Notes: generated by a model not told the origin, from the letters alone. DNA of 64,000 nucleotides from Shewanella sp. c952 (GCF_019654975.1 NZ_BPEW01000012.1:1-64000); one strand, 5' to 3'; shown: positions 17,202 to 26,563, counted from the first letter of the stretch. A program made the numbers and translations.

Positions 17202-18199
17202 CAGCACCGAAACCATCGATTTAATGCTGCACTATTCTGTTTTAACAACAATTCTAAATTCATATTCTCCAACTCTCTACTTGCAGCTAAGTCCATTAAA
17301 AAATGCATTAAAACAGTATGTTTTCGCAATGTCCTTACCTGTCGATGCTGCTTTTGTGGATTGAACAATCCTGCAAAATTAAATACTTGCCGTGGATTTT
17401 TTTTTACCCAGCTCCAGGAGCCCATCTCTAATGTTAATGGTAGAAAAGACTTATCATTTTTTGGCGTTGCAAGGTAATCCCAAATATCACCATGAGTCCG
17501 ATATATTAAGCTTTGAGGTGAGAAACTGTAGTGACGATGATGTGGATAACTTGCATGATATAACTGCTCCAAATAATGGATCTGCCCTAAACTTTGAATC
17601 TGCCTGTTAGAGCCTGCAAACGGAAACCAGATGTGATCGGTCATACCAAAGCCTGAATGGGCATCTAAAGATATAAGGCTAGAGCTATTAGTCTTAAGCT
17701 GTTCAACATATTGGATCAAAGCCTGCGTTTCTTGCTCTACACCTTGATGGCCCCTATACCAAGGCAAATGAGATGAAAGTTTTTGCCCACCAACAAGAAA
17801 TGTAACCTTTGTTTCCGCCTCTATGGGAGCATTGCGCATTAGGTCCACCCGCTGTCCATTGCAGCGTGTACCGTTTAGTAACCCGACAGGATTAACAATT
17901 GGAACAAAAGCGAGTTTAATTTTGGTTAACAACAGCTGTAATTGACTGTCCCATTCAAGCCTAGATAGAATACTTTCAAGCAACGCCATTATTACCTGAA
18001 TACCAATTACCTCAACGCCATGCACGCCTCCAACAAATAATACACAGGGCACGTCACATCCCTTTGCTCCCAACTCAACGCTAATAACGGGATAGCGATA
18101 GTTTTTAAACTCCACTTTAGCCAACGTTCTAGCATGCAACTGCGGATAGCGCTCAATCAAGTCCACTAATGTTTGTAACTCAGTAGGCAATGTTTCCAT
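17201..18199 (-). CDS. M14-type zinc carboxypeptidase / deacylase-like protein
   Basis: 332-residue enzyme of the M14 metallopeptidase superfamily (carboxypeptidase/succinylglutamate desuccinylase/aspartoacylase group). Zinc ligands are visible as HxxE in FVGGVHGVEVIG near residue 60 and the later histidine in SLDAHSGFG near 180. The probable catalytic glutamate is in LPLTLEMGSW near 275. The substrate-carboxylate-binding arginine/asparagine may lie in VDLMRNAP. No signal peptide, so it acts in the cytoplasm. Its stop overlaps the alpha/beta hydrolase start by one base. Whether it is a peptidase or an amide deacylase is not resolved. Confidence 0.8.
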   Translation of the reverse strand: METLPTELQTLVDLIERYPQLHARTLAKVEFKNYRYPVISVELGAKGCDVPCVLFVGGVHGVEVIGIQVIMALLESILSRLEWDSQLQLLLTKIKLAFVPIVNPVGLLNGTRCNGQRVDLMRNAPIEAETKVTFLVGGQKLSSHLPWYRGHQGVEQETQALIQYVEQLKTNSSSLISLDAHSGFGMTDHIWFPFAGSNRQIQSLGQIHYLEQLYHASYPHHRHYSFSPQSLIYRTHGDIWDYLATPKNDKSFLPLTLEMGSWSWVKKNPRQVFNFAGLFNPQKQHRQVRTLRKHTVLMHFLMDLAASRELENMNLELLLKQNSAALNRWFRC

Positions 18200-18280
18200 G
18201 ATTTAATAGCGAAGTGATTAAGGTTAAGAGAACAAAGTAAGCGACTAATAAGACAGAGTAAGGTCAAGCAGATGACAAAG

Positions 18281-19063
18281 CTATTGCGGCATGTTCTGTT
18301 TTAGTATTTTATCCACATCGATTTTAGCCAAACCTTGATTAAAAAGATCGCGCCACTTCTTACCTTCTTCATTATTTTTAAAGGCAATATAAAGCTCTTT
18401 GTGGGTCAAAATACGTTTATTCAACTGTACTCGACTAGCAACAGGCTTCATATCAGGTTGTGCAAGTAAATAACCCAAAACATAGGTATCGATAACTGCA
18501 GCATCTATGCGTCCTGAAACTACTTTTTTAATATTATGGATATCTGAAGCGACCGCTTCAGCTGGCTGTACACCTTGGGCAATCATATTATCGAGTTGCT
18601 CGGTGTTAATGTACCCTTGGACTACGCCAATAGTGTATTGATTAAGGTCACTCTGATTTGACCAGCTAATAGGGTGACGTTTTTGCTCAACCAACCCCAA
18701 GGGGCTACTGCCCATCGAATTAGAAAAGACGAATTTTTCTGTTGGGTAAGCATATTCAGGTAAATATCCGGAATATTTTGAATCATCTCTCGATGCCATT
18801 CGCACAGCACGGCTCCAAGGATAGAAATCGACCTGAACCTTATGCCCGACAGCTGCTAATGCCGCACGAGCTATCGCAATACTAGCCCCCTCATTCTTCA
18901 ACTGACTGCCAGCATAGGGTGGCCAATGCAAAGAGGTTAAATACAGTGTATCTGCATAGCTAAGCGATGATGCGCTGCTTAGCAACAAAAACAACATAAA
19001 CCATCGCCGCTTGCCGATTACATCAGTTACTGTTTGAATATAAGTAAAAATATAATTACACAT
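18281..19063 (-). CDS. Periplasmic solute-binding protein (SBP family 3)
   Basis: 260-residue secreted protein of the amino-acid-type solute-binding family 3. A signal peptide ends about residue 37 (FLLLSSASSLSYADT), after an unusually long N-region; a later ATG at residue 23 would give a normal-length signal. The mature part begins LYLTSLHWPPYAG and includes AARAALAAVGH-like and WSRAVRMA segments, the usual binding-fold landmarks. No ABC permease or ATPase is nearby. As with many Shewanella orphans of this type, it may serve a sensor or an unlinked transporter. GGAGG lies about 13 bases before the first ATG, rather far. Confidence 0.82.
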   Translation of the reverse strand: MCNYIFTYIQTVTDVIGKRRWFMLFLLLSSASSLSYADTLYLTSLHWPPYAGSQLKNEGASIAIARAALAAVGHKVQVDFYPWSRAVRMASRDDSKYSGYLPEYAYPTEKFVFSNSMGSSPLGLVEQKRHPISWSNQSDLNQYTIGVVQGYINTEQLDNMIAQGVQPAEAVASDIHNIKKVVSGRIDAAVIDTYVLGYLLAQPDMKPVASRVQLNKRILTHKELYIAFKNNEEGKKWRDLFNQGLAKIDVDKILKQNMPQ

Positions 19064-19372
19064 ACTGAGTATTTAGCCTCCTTCGCCTTCTATCTCGCAG
19101 CATTAACATTCACTGGCCTACCAAAGATTCTAGTCAATCATAGCGATATCACCAAGAATAGCGCCTCAACCCCCTAAATAGTACTCTATAGAGTAGCGTA
19201 ACACTCCAAGACTCAGAACTTATGCACAGCTAAAACAACGAAAGGAATTGTTACAGTTGCTTTTACCTATCATTGGAGATCAGGCATATACTCAGTAAGT
19301 ACAATTAACATACAAAGCCTTAATCGCAGGTGTTGAATGTTAGCCACCCTCAACGAATCACAGGAGAAGCGA
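19064..19372. other. Divergent intergenic region (solute-binding protein / PGPGW-like gene)
   Basis: 309 bases between divergent starts. I see no ORF, hairpin or clear promoter pair. Confidence 0.35.
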
Positions 19373-19600
19373 ATGCTAAAGAAAACACTTATTACAGTCG
19401 TTGGTGGATTACTGACACTAACAGGTGCAGCCCTCATAATATTGCCAGGTCCAGCTTGGTTATTGCTACCGATAGGTTTAGCAGTGTTAAGCTTAGAATA
19501 CACGTGGGCGCGGTATTGGCTTAAAAAAAGCCAAAATCACATGAGCAACACGGCTCGTTGGCTCGATAGGAAGATTTTACTGCGTAAATTGAAACGATAA
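19373..19600 (+). CDS. Small membrane protein, PGPGW family
   Basis: 75-residue protein with one long or two short membrane segments (TLITVVGGLLTLTGAALIIL and LLLPIGLAVLSLEY). They are joined by PGPAW, the sequence that names the PGPGW family of putative transmembrane proteins. The tail is strongly basic (WLDRKILLRKLKR), so it should face the cytoplasm. Function unknown. The ATG at 19373 is preferred over 19337 because AGGAG sits 7 bases before it. Confidence 0.85.
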   Translation: MLKKTLITVVGGLLTLTGAALIILPGPAWLLLPIGLAVLSLEYTWARYWLKKSQNHMSNTARWLDRKILLRKLKR

Positions 19601-19840
19601 TAACCCATGTGTTATCTCGCTGTATTTCGCGTTATAGACTCTAGAGACAAACGTGACACTATCAAACAGAGACCGCTCACCCTAGCAAGCAAAATTGATT
19701 TCTACTGCGACTAAGATCCCATTAAACTAATCCAAACAAGCGATAGTCTCAATCGATTCAAAGAATTATCTTCAATAAAAATAATAACTTAATATAGCCC
19801 CACAAATAACCATACACAATGTAAGTTTATAGGGGCGCCC

Positions 19841-20833
19841 ATGACCAAATTATCGATTCTTACCCTCGCCATGACTACTGTTTTTTCTGCAACGGCATTT
19901 GCTGCAAGCGAACCTATCGAGATAATACCTGCAGCAGTAATCACTAACCCAGAAAAAGTAGAGCTCGGTAAAATGCTATTTTTCGAGCCAAGGCTATCCA
20001 AGTCAGGTTTCATCTCTTGTAACTCTTGTCACAACTTGTCACTTGGCGGCGTCGATGCTTTGCCAACGTCAATCGGACATAACTGGCAACAAGGGCCTAT
20101 TAACTCCCCTACCGTACTAAACGCTGAATATGGATTGGCACAATTTTGGGATGGGCGAGCAAAAGATCTTAAAGAGCAAGCCGGTGGTCCTATCGCTAAC
20201 CCTAAAGAGATGGGCTTTAGCCACGAACTGGCAGTAGATACTATTCGTTCAATGCCAGCTTATCAGGCGCGATTTGCGAGCGTTTACCAGAGCGATGCGA
20301 TTACGATTGAAGAGATCACCGACGCCATAGCAGAATTCGAAAAAACACTTGTCACACCAAATGCACCATTCGATAAGTTTTTACTTGGTGACAAAAATGC
20401 TATTAGCAGCGAAGCAAAAGCGGGATACCAGTTATTCAAAGACAAAGGTTGTGTGAGTTGCCATAACGGGCCAGCGGTCGGTGGCACCATGTATATGAAG
20501 ATGGGACTTGTGAAGCCTTTCCACACCAATAACCCAGCTGAAGGACGAAAAGGGGTTACCGGTAATGAAGCCGACAAGTTTGTGTTCAAAGTACCAACGC
20601 TAAGAAATATTGAACTCACCTACCCGTACTTCCACGATGGCAGTGTTTGGGAATTGGCTGAAGCCGTAAACACCATGGCTGATATCCAGTTGGGTCAGGC
20701 ATTAACAGAAACTGAAACTAAACAGATGGTATCGTTTTTGAATTCCTTGACCGGTGAGCAACCACAGATTGTATTGCCAATTCTGCCTCCATCGACAGCA
20801 GAGACGCCTCGCCCAGTGCCATTTGCAAATTAA
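19841..20833 (+). CDS. ccpA: Periplasmic di-haem cytochrome c peroxidase
   Basis: 330-residue periplasmic peroxidase that reduces hydrogen peroxide with electrons from c-type cytochromes. A 21-residue signal peptide (LSILTLAMTTVFSATAFAAS) precedes two haem c sites: CNSCH near residue 65 (low-potential peroxidatic haem) and CVSCH near 205 (electron-accepting haem). LPTSIGHNWQQGPINSPTVLN, GFSHEL and the late YFHDGSVWEL segment match bacterial CCP. Length is that of the family. It stands alone, followed by a strong terminator. In Shewanella this gene is known to be active under low oxygen, but I found no clean FNR box upstream. Confidence 0.93.
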   Translation: MTKLSILTLAMTTVFSATAFAASEPIEIIPAAVITNPEKVELGKMLFFEPRLSKSGFISCNSCHNLSLGGVDALPTSIGHNWQQGPINSPTVLNAEYGLAQFWDGRAKDLKEQAGGPIANPKEMGFSHELAVDTIRSMPAYQARFASVYQSDAITIEEITDAIAEFEKTLVTPNAPFDKFLLGDKNAISSEAKAGYQLFKDKGCVSCHNGPAVGGTMYMKMGLVKPFHTNNPAEGRKGVTGNEADKFVFKVPTLRNIELTYPYFHDGSVWELAEAVNTMADIQLGQALTETETKQMVSFLNSLTGEQPQIVLPILPPSTAETPRPVPFAN

Positions 20834-20860
20834 CCTCGCCAATAATTAAAGTTTAAAAGC

Positions 20861-20887
20861 AAAAAAGCCGCATAATGCGGCTTTTTT
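20861..20887. terminator. Bidirectional Rho-independent terminator
   Basis: AAAAAAGCCGCA (20861-20872) pairs with TGCGGCTTTTTT (20876-20887) around a 3-base loop: a 12-base perfect stem ending in T runs on both strands. It serves ccpA and the convergent DUF6508-like gene. Confidence 0.92.
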
Positions 20888-20909
20888 ATATTCTTAGTTT
20901 CAACCTAAT

Positions 20910-21269
20910 TTACATCGCCGGCTGAAAAGATAGCACTCTAAAACGCTCTACAATGGCGTTTAATACACCTTGTTGACGCATATTACTGAGTACACCAGGA
21001 CTAAACCTGTCTAAGCGAGACATCGCTGTGACTAACAACTGACACTCATATAATGTGGCATCTGCTATATATTCAGGACGGTCAACCATATAGCTATTGT
21101 TGTACCACTCATCCCATTTAAATGTTTCAAGCAATAAGCCGTCACGGTCTAGATGGGCAACAAACTCTTGTAAACGCTTGTCTGAAACAAAATGATTACC
21201 AATAACAAGATCTTGAGCATACTCTTTATATAGACCAGCTGCGTGGCTCTGTATTGTTGAGTTGTTCAT
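20910..21269 (-). CDS. DUF6508-like small protein
   Basis: 119-residue soluble protein. The C-terminal half (ECQLLVTAMSRLDRFSPGVLSN, then QQGVLNAIVERF) matches my memory of the DUF6508 pattern of a T-x-x-x-R-x-DRF core followed by a short helix; tryptophans in KWDEWYNNS fit as well. Function unknown. The ATG at 21269 is chosen over one at 21350 because GGAGG lies 7 bases upstream. It is preceded by a 370-base non-coding stretch. Confidence 0.75.
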   Translation of the reverse strand: MNNSTIQSHAAGLYKEYAQDLVIGNHFVSDKRLQEFVAHLDRDGLLLETFKWDEWYNNSYMVDRPEYIADATLYECQLLVTAMSRLDRFSPGVLSNMRQQGVLNAIVERFRVLSFQPAM

Positions 21270-21639
21270 ACTATACCTCCGTTTAGAACTGGCCATATGC
21301 TGCTCTTTAATATAGAGAAGACTATTTATGTAGATAATTGATATCTGCATAAGGCATACCAGTTTTCAATGAGGTTATTCTAATTGATGCTTGCTGAACG
21401 CAAACTTAACAACGACATATCGCTGTTAAGTGCTTATAAAACAGGCTTGAAAGTGTTATTCCTGCTAATTGCACCAAGCTAAAAACTTGCGAATTTTAAA
21501 TAATATGTGCCACAGTTCCTTTCTATATATCCAGATTATTCCTCAGCCTTCTGTTACTTTTTCATTATTGTTTGCAATATGCTAATGCAATCTGCATTGA
21601 CTATACTTAGTCGTAATGAATAACAGCGTTGAGAGTACT
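21270..21639. other. Divergent intergenic region
   Basis: 370 bases between the divergent DUF6508-like and RcnB-like genes. AT-rich; no ORF or strong motif is seen. Confidence 0.35.
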
Positions 21640-21993
21640 ATGAAGTTAAAAATCAACAGGATTGTATTTGTACTACTTGCAATCTTCATCAGTAGCGGCT
21701 CTGTGTATGCATCTGACAAACATGACAAAAGTGACAAGCAAAAAGGTAAAAATAAGCAACAAACGCTGCCCTATGGCCTGCAAAAGAAAGTTGACCGAGG
21801 AGAACCATTACCACCTGGCTGGCAAAAAAAGCTAACACGAGGCGACAGGCTAAGTGACGAGCTATTCTCTCGAGGCAGAGTCACATCGCCTATCGACTCC
21901 AATGGAAACCTTGTCATCGACATCGATGATGTGCCAATTAAGGTCAATAACAAAACCCGAGAAATTATTGATATTCTCATCAAAGATAATTAG
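21640..21993 (+). CDS. Small periplasmic protein, RcnB/CigR-like
   Basis: 117-residue secreted protein. A signal peptide (LKINRIVFVLLAIFISSGSVYASD) is followed by a lysine-rich spacer (KHDKSDKQKGKNKQQ) and a core with LPYGLQKKVDRGEPLPPGWQ and KKLTRGDRLSDELF. This G-x-PLPPGWxKKL pattern appears in the RcnB/CigR family of periplasmic proteins. The C-terminal part (VDDVPIKVNNKTREIIDI-like) may form a beta-hairpin. The family includes a nickel/cobalt homeostasis protein and a virulence regulator, so function is not certain. An ATG at 21616 would add 8 residues before the signal; the inner start is favoured. Confidence 0.72.
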   Translation: MKLKINRIVFVLLAIFISSGSVYASDKHDKSDKQKGKNKQQTLPYGLQKKVDRGEPLPPGWQKKLTRGDRLSDELFSRGRVTSPIDSNGNLVIDIDDVPIKVNNKTREIIDILIKDN

Positions 21994-22339
21994 TCTAAAT
22001 GTAGATGCTCATTTTTAAGGCCTGCTGCCAGTTCAACTCTAGATGTATGGACGTAGAAACGGTTATTCCCTTTTAAGTGAGTGCAACAGATAAGTAGGCT
22101 GGCACCAAGCCTACTATGATGGGCTGCTTTTAGTAAAAATCGGTGTTATTGATTTTACCAAAGGGACGTCAATTAGTGGCAATCAATGCCTCGCCTAGAT
22201 GAATCTAGCAGGATGGATTCAGCCTGCAGCAGTGAACCTGTGAACCTGTGAACCTGTGAACCTGTGAGCAAAATGCATTAAACTCCCACTGAATCTAGGA
22301 TTGTTAAGTAGACTGGGGAGAGGACAAGGGCAATTAAAA
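21994..22339. other. Convergent intergenic region with a tandem repeat
   Basis: 346 bases between the ends of two convergent genes. The only structure I see is the 8-base tandem repeat listed separately. Confidence 0.5.
22232..22267. repeat. 8-bp tandem repeat, about 4.5 copies
   Basis: The unit GTGAACCT is repeated four times without error at 22232-22263 and begins a fifth copy (GTGA). It lies in non-coding DNA downstream of the LysR gene. Perfect copies imply recent slippage, so copy number may vary among strains. Confidence 0.9.
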
Positions 22340-23248
22340 TTACTCACCTAACTTTGTTGTATCTTCCGCAGCAAACTCTTCCATGATCAATTCGGTAAAT
22401 AAACGCCCAGCTCTGCCTAACGGGCGCTCCATCGTGGATACCAGCTGAGGTGTAAAACTAAAACGATTGCCACCGCTAAAATCGACTTCGACCAACTGAC
22501 CGCTATTAAGCTCATCAGCAATCAAAAAATCAGGCATCCAGCCAAAACCTAACCCCATTAGTAGTGCATTCTTTTTCATGATAAAACCAGACAAGTAGAA
22601 CACTTTGTCGCCGCCAAATTGCAACTCATCACGATGCAACTTTTCCGGTGAGGAGTCCTCAATAGTAAGTTCAACATGGCGCTGCAATTCAAAAAGACTA
22701 ATGTTTTTCTCAATCGATAATGGATGGCTTGCTGCTGTGACTAATATACTGGTTATTTCTGGCAACGGCTGAGGCCGATAATGGGGGCCCGTTCGATAAT
22801 CTTTAACCAACATTAAATCAGCACTGTCACGCTCAAAACGTTCTTGAACTCCCCCTAGAAACTCCATATTGAGCTGCACTTTTGTCGGGATTTGTTGTTC
22901 CGCCATTCTTTTTAACGCGCGCATAATCGGCTTCATAGGTAATGCACCGTCAACCACCAACTCAAGCTTGGGCTCCCAGCCTTCACTAAACCTGCTGGCT
23001 AAATGTTCAATATTTGTTAGGTACTGCAGCAACCTTTGCCCTTCAGCCAAGATAACTTTACCTTCAGGTGTTAATTCAGCGCGGTATTGATCCCGACAAA
23101 AAAGGTTTACACCTAGGTGTTGCTCTAGCTTTTTGACTTGATAGCTCACCGCAGACTGCGCTTTATGCAATCGCTCTGCAGCCTTAGCAAAACTGCCCTC
23201 TTCCACCAGCACTTGCAGCACTTTAAATGCATCGACATCAATGCGCAT
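22340..23248 (-). CDS. LysR-family transcriptional regulator
   Basis: 302-residue LysR-type regulator. The N-terminal winged helix (DAFKVLQVLVEEGSFAKAAERL, then QSAVSYQVKKLEQHLGVNLF) is textbook. The effector domain extends from about residue 90 to the end. It is transcribed divergently from hmgA, 154 bases away, the usual arrangement for a LysR regulator of its neighbour. Control of homogentisate degradation, perhaps with a phenylpyruvate-type ligand, is therefore inferred. Among characterised proteins it resembles the general LysR group; I cannot name an orthologue. AGGAGAG precedes the ATG. Confidence 0.92.
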   Translation of the reverse strand: MRIDVDAFKVLQVLVEEGSFAKAAERLHKAQSAVSYQVKKLEQHLGVNLFCRDQYRAELTPEGKVILAEGQRLLQYLTNIEHLASRFSEGWEPKLELVVDGALPMKPIMRALKRMAEQQIPTKVQLNMEFLGGVQERFERDSADLMLVKDYRTGPHYRPQPLPEITSILVTAASHPLSIEKNISLFELQRHVELTIEDSSPEKLHRDELQFGGDKVFYLSGFIMKKNALLMGLGFGWMPDFLIADELNSGQLVEVDFSGGNRFSFTPQLVSTMERPLGRAGRLFTELIMEEFAAEDTTKLGE

Positions 23249-23402
23249 ATTACTCTCCTAGCGTAAACACAAACATACCATCTAAAAAATAGATTAAGTT
23301 GGGTTAATTATTATTCTTTTTTTTGCTGTTGTTAGCAACTAAATTGATAACAAGATCACATTATTAGAATAAGTGCGAACGCACACAGAAAGGAAAGCCA
23401 GT

Positions 23403-24563
23403 ATGCCATTTTATGTGAAGCAGGGAGAGATCCCTACCAAGCGTCATATCACATTCAAAAAAGACAATGGGGAGCTTTATCGTGAAGAGCTGTTCTCGAC
23501 CCATGGCTTTTCCAATATCTATTCCAATAAGTATCACCACAACATGCCAACAAAGGCATTAGAAGTCGCGCCTTATAGCTTAAGCCATGGTGCAGACTGG
23601 CAAGACTCTTTAGTACAAAATTATAAGCTAGATACTAAACAAGCTGATTGCCAAGGTAATTTCTTTAGTGCCCGCAATAAGATTTTCTTCAATAACGACG
23701 TGGCGATGTACACCGCTAAAGTGACTGAAGATACCGACGAGTTTTATCGTAACGCTTATGCGGATGAAGTGCTTTTTGTTCACGAAGGCCAAGGGACGTT
23801 ACTAAGTGAGTACGGTGCCCTAGCAGTTAAGAAATGGGATTATCTCATCGTTCCAAGAGGGACTACCTACCAACTTAAATTTGATGACTATAAGGCCGCT
23901 CGCCTGTTTGTCATCGAGTCGTCGACCATGGTTGAGGTTCCGAAACACTTTCGTAACGAATATGGGCAGATGCTTGAATCAGCGCCTTACTGTGAACGAG
24001 ATATCCGCACCCCAGTTTTGCAAGAAGCCATTGTTGAGAAAGGTAATTTCTCATTAGTGTGTAAATTTGGCGACAAATATCAGCTAACCGCTTTAGAGTG
24101 GCATCCGTTTGATCTCGTCGGCTGGGATGGCTGTGTTTATCCATGGGCATTTAATATTCAAGAATATGCCCCTAAGGTGGGTAAAATTCATTTGCCGCCG
24201 TCTGACCATCTGGTATTTACAGCGCATAACTTTGTTATCTGTAACTTTGTACCACGCCCTTATGATTTCCACCCACAATCGATCCCAGCGCCTTACTACC
24301 ACTCCAATATCGACAGTGATGAAGTGCTTTATTATGTCGACGGTGACTTTATGAGCCGCACAGGTATCGAAGCGGGTTACATGACATTACATCAAAAAGG
24401 TGTACCACACGGACCACAACCCGGAAAAACTGAAGCCTCAATAGGCAAAACAGAAACCTACGAATACGCAGTGATGGTCGATACATTCGCCCCACTCAAA
24501 TTGACTGAACATGTAAAGAACTGCATGAGCATCGACTACAACCGTTCTTGGATTGAAAGTTAG
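23403..24563 (+). CDS. hmgA: Homogentisate 1,2-dioxygenase
   Basis: 386-residue cytoplasmic non-haem iron dioxygenase that opens the ring of homogentisate to maleylacetoacetate in tyrosine catabolism. The cupin-like core holds the family landmarks DEVLFVHEGQGTLLSEYGAL, YLIVPRGTTYQL, PRPYDFHPQSIPAPYYHSNIDSDE-type iron-site region and HQKGVPHGPQPG near the C-terminus. Those histidines and the glutamate in the last two segments should bind iron. At under 390 residues it is shorter than the 430-450 residue Pseudomonas/human type. It starts at 23403, preceded by AAGGAAAG; an upstream GTG is less likely. Followed 62 bases later by hpd. Confidence 0.93.
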   Translation: MPFYVKQGEIPTKRHITFKKDNGELYREELFSTHGFSNIYSNKYHHNMPTKALEVAPYSLSHGADWQDSLVQNYKLDTKQADCQGNFFSARNKIFFNNDVAMYTAKVTEDTDEFYRNAYADEVLFVHEGQGTLLSEYGALAVKKWDYLIVPRGTTYQLKFDDYKAARLFVIESSTMVEVPKHFRNEYGQMLESAPYCERDIRTPVLQEAIVEKGNFSLVCKFGDKYQLTALEWHPFDLVGWDGCVYPWAFNIQEYAPKVGKIHLPPSDHLVFTAHNFVICNFVPRPYDFHPQSIPAPYYHSNIDSDEVLYYVDGDFMSRTGIEAGYMTLHQKGVPHGPQPGKTEASIGKTETYEYAVMVDTFAPLKLTEHVKNCMSIDYNRSWIES

Positions 24564-24625
24564 ACTTAACCAAGAGCAACAGCCATCAACGTAATGGCGA
24601 CTAAGAATTGATAAAGGATATTACA

Positions 24626-25666
24626 ATGGCAAGCGAACAAAACCCACTCGGCTTACTCGGTATCGAATTTACTGAGTTCGCGACTCCTGAGCAAGATTAT
24701 ATGCATCAGGTTTTTATTGATTTTGGTTTTTCTTTACTAAAAAAATCCAAATCTAAAGAGATCCTCTACTACAAGCAGAATGATATCAATTTCCTGCTTA
24801 ATACCGAACGTAAAGGTTTTTCTGCAGAGTTTGCCAAAAGTCACGGCCCAGCAATTTGTTCAATGGGTTGGCGCGTAGAAGATGCACAGTTTGCTTTTGA
24901 AGGCGCAGTTGCTCGCGGTGCAAAGCCTGCAGATGAAGAAGCAAAGGATATGCCATACCCAGCCATATACGGTATTGGTGACAGCCTTATCTATTTCATC
25001 GACACTTTCGGCGAGAATGACAATATTTATGCCACTGACTTTGAAGATTTAGACGAGCAAGTGATCACCCAAGAAAAGGGCTTTATTGAAGTTGATCACC
25101 TGACGAACAATGTTTACAAAGGCACGATGGAACATTGGTCTAACTTTTATAAAGATATCTTTGGTTTCACTGAAGTTCGTTACTTTGACATTAAAGGTTC
25201 TCAAACAGCACTTGTGTCATACGCCTTACGCTCACCAGATGGAAGCTTCTGTATTCCAATCAATGAAGGTAAAGGTAATGACAAAAACCAAATTGATGAG
25301 TACTTGCGTGAATATGACGGTCCAGGTGTACAACATTTAGCTTTCAGAAGTCGCGACATTGTCGGTTCTTTGGATGCTATGGAAGGATCATCAATCCAAA
25401 CCCTCGATATTATTCCTGAGTACTACGACACTATTTTCGATAAGCTACCGCAGGTGACTGAAGATCGTGAACGTATTAAGCACCACCAGATCCTAGTTGA
25501 TGGTGACGAAGAGGGTTATCTGCTACAGATCTTTACTAAGAATCTATTCGGCCCAATCTTTATAGAGATCATCCAACGTAAGAACAACCTTGGTTTTGGC
25601 GAAGGTAACTTCAAAGCTTTGTTTGAGTCTATTGAACGTGATCAACAAAGACGCGGTGTACTCTAA
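24626..25666 (+). CDS. hpd: 4-Hydroxyphenylpyruvate dioxygenase
   Basis: 346-residue cytoplasmic iron dioxygenase converting 4-hydroxyphenylpyruvate to homogentisate, the substrate of the preceding gene product. The C-terminal vicinal-oxygen-chelate domain carries the three iron ligands: His in EVDHLTNNV near residue 158, His in GVQHLAFRS near 236, and Glu in FGPIFIEIIQRKN near 315. GNFKALFESIE is the usual C-terminal gate helix. The start at 24626 has AAGGA about 8 bases upstream; the ORF could begin 6 codons earlier. The two genes form an operon closed by a terminator. No maleylacetoacetate isomerase or fumarylacetoacetase is in the window. Confidence 0.95.
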   Translation: MASEQNPLGLLGIEFTEFATPEQDYMHQVFIDFGFSLLKKSKSKEILYYKQNDINFLLNTERKGFSAEFAKSHGPAICSMGWRVEDAQFAFEGAVARGAKPADEEAKDMPYPAIYGIGDSLIYFIDTFGENDNIYATDFEDLDEQVITQEKGFIEVDHLTNNVYKGTMEHWSNFYKDIFGFTEVRYFDIKGSQTALVSYALRSPDGSFCIPINEGKGNDKNQIDEYLREYDGPGVQHLAFRSRDIVGSLDAMEGSSIQTLDIIPEYYDTIFDKLPQVTEDRERIKHHQILVDGDEEGYLLQIFTKNLFGPIFIEIIQRKNNLGFGEGNFKALFESIERDQQRRGVL

Positions 25667-25706
25667 TTTTTTAAAGAGTAGAACCTAAGCAAATATTTAC
25701 TTTATA

Positions 25707-25747
25707 AAACCAGCTTAAGTCTGCCAAATGACTAAGCTGGTTTTTTG
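25707..25747 (+). terminator. Rho-independent terminator after hpd
   Basis: A 14-base stem starting AAACCAGCTT and closing AAGCTGGTTT, with one bulged A and an 8-base loop, runs into TTTTTT. It closes the hmgA-hpd operon. Confidence 0.9.
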
Positions 25748-25897
25748 TCTCTATAGTCAGAACATTTCTCGGCAATGATATATCCAAGCCGCCAGTAATT
25801 ATCTACAATAGCTCTCAGTCTTTTGACTTGTAGACGTTCTACCTGAAATATCGCTGATACCAGCTACTGAAGCAATTACTAACGAGATCCCTCCCCC

Positions 25898-26518
25898 ATG
25901 CCAGATATCGCTCTACTCGCCGTATTTCTACCGACCTTCTTTTTTGTCTCTATCACCCCAGGGATGTGCATGACGCTGGCGATGACACTAGGGATGAGTA
26001 TTGGTGTGCGCCGTACTATGTGGATGATGGCCGGTGAATTGGTGGGTGTTGCACTGGTGGCTGTAGCAGCCGTTATGGGCGTTGCCAGTATTATGCTGAA
26101 CTACCCAGAGGCTTTTGCAGTACTCAAGTGGGTTGGTGGTGCTTATTTGGCTTATATCGGCATCAACATGTGGCGTTCAAAAGGTAAAATGGCTTTAGTT
26201 GAGGGCCAAACTGCGCCAAGTGTTGGCAATTTGGAGTTAATGACTCAAGGCTTTATGACCGCCATTGCCAACCCTAAAGGCTGGGCGTTTATGGTGTCCT
26301 TGCTACCTCCGTTTATAAACGTCGAACGGGAAGTGGCGCCGCAGTTATTAGCACTTTTATCCATTATTATGTTTACTGAATTTACCAGTATGATGGCTTA
26401 CGCCACTGGCGGTAAAAGCCTGCGGGTATTCTTGAGTCGTGGCGATAATATCAAATGGATGAACCGCATTGCCGGCTCATTAATGATAGGCGTCGGTTTT
26501 TGGTTAGCACTGGGTTAA
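25898..26518 (+). CDS. LysE/RhtB-family amino-acid exporter
   Basis: 206-residue inner-membrane protein with about six hydrophobic segments. The N-terminal TFFFVSITPGMCMTLAMTLGMSIGVRR is the LysE signature, and LKWVGGAYLAYIGINMWRSKG and GFMTAIANPKGWAFMVSLLPPFI are the conserved central motifs. Members export amino acids or related metabolites. Substrate is not predictable here; proximity to tyrosine catabolism genes is suggestive but separated by a terminator. Length is normal. Confidence 0.9.
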   Translation: MPDIALLAVFLPTFFFVSITPGMCMTLAMTLGMSIGVRRTMWMMAGELVGVALVAVAAVMGVASIMLNYPEAFAVLKWVGGAYLAYIGINMWRSKGKMALVEGQTAPSVGNLELMTQGFMTAIANPKGWAFMVSLLPPFINVEREVAPQLLALLSIIMFTEFTSMMAYATGGKSLRVFLSRGDNIKWMNRIAGSLMIGVGFWLALG

Positions 26519-26563
26519 ACAATCAACGCGCTGTATTGCAAACTACAAACCTCTGCTAATTGC

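Noticed and set aside
19741..19800. FNR box upstream of cytochrome c peroxidase
   Set aside because: The closest sequence (CTCAATCGATTCAA) lacks the TTGAT/ATCAA half-sites.
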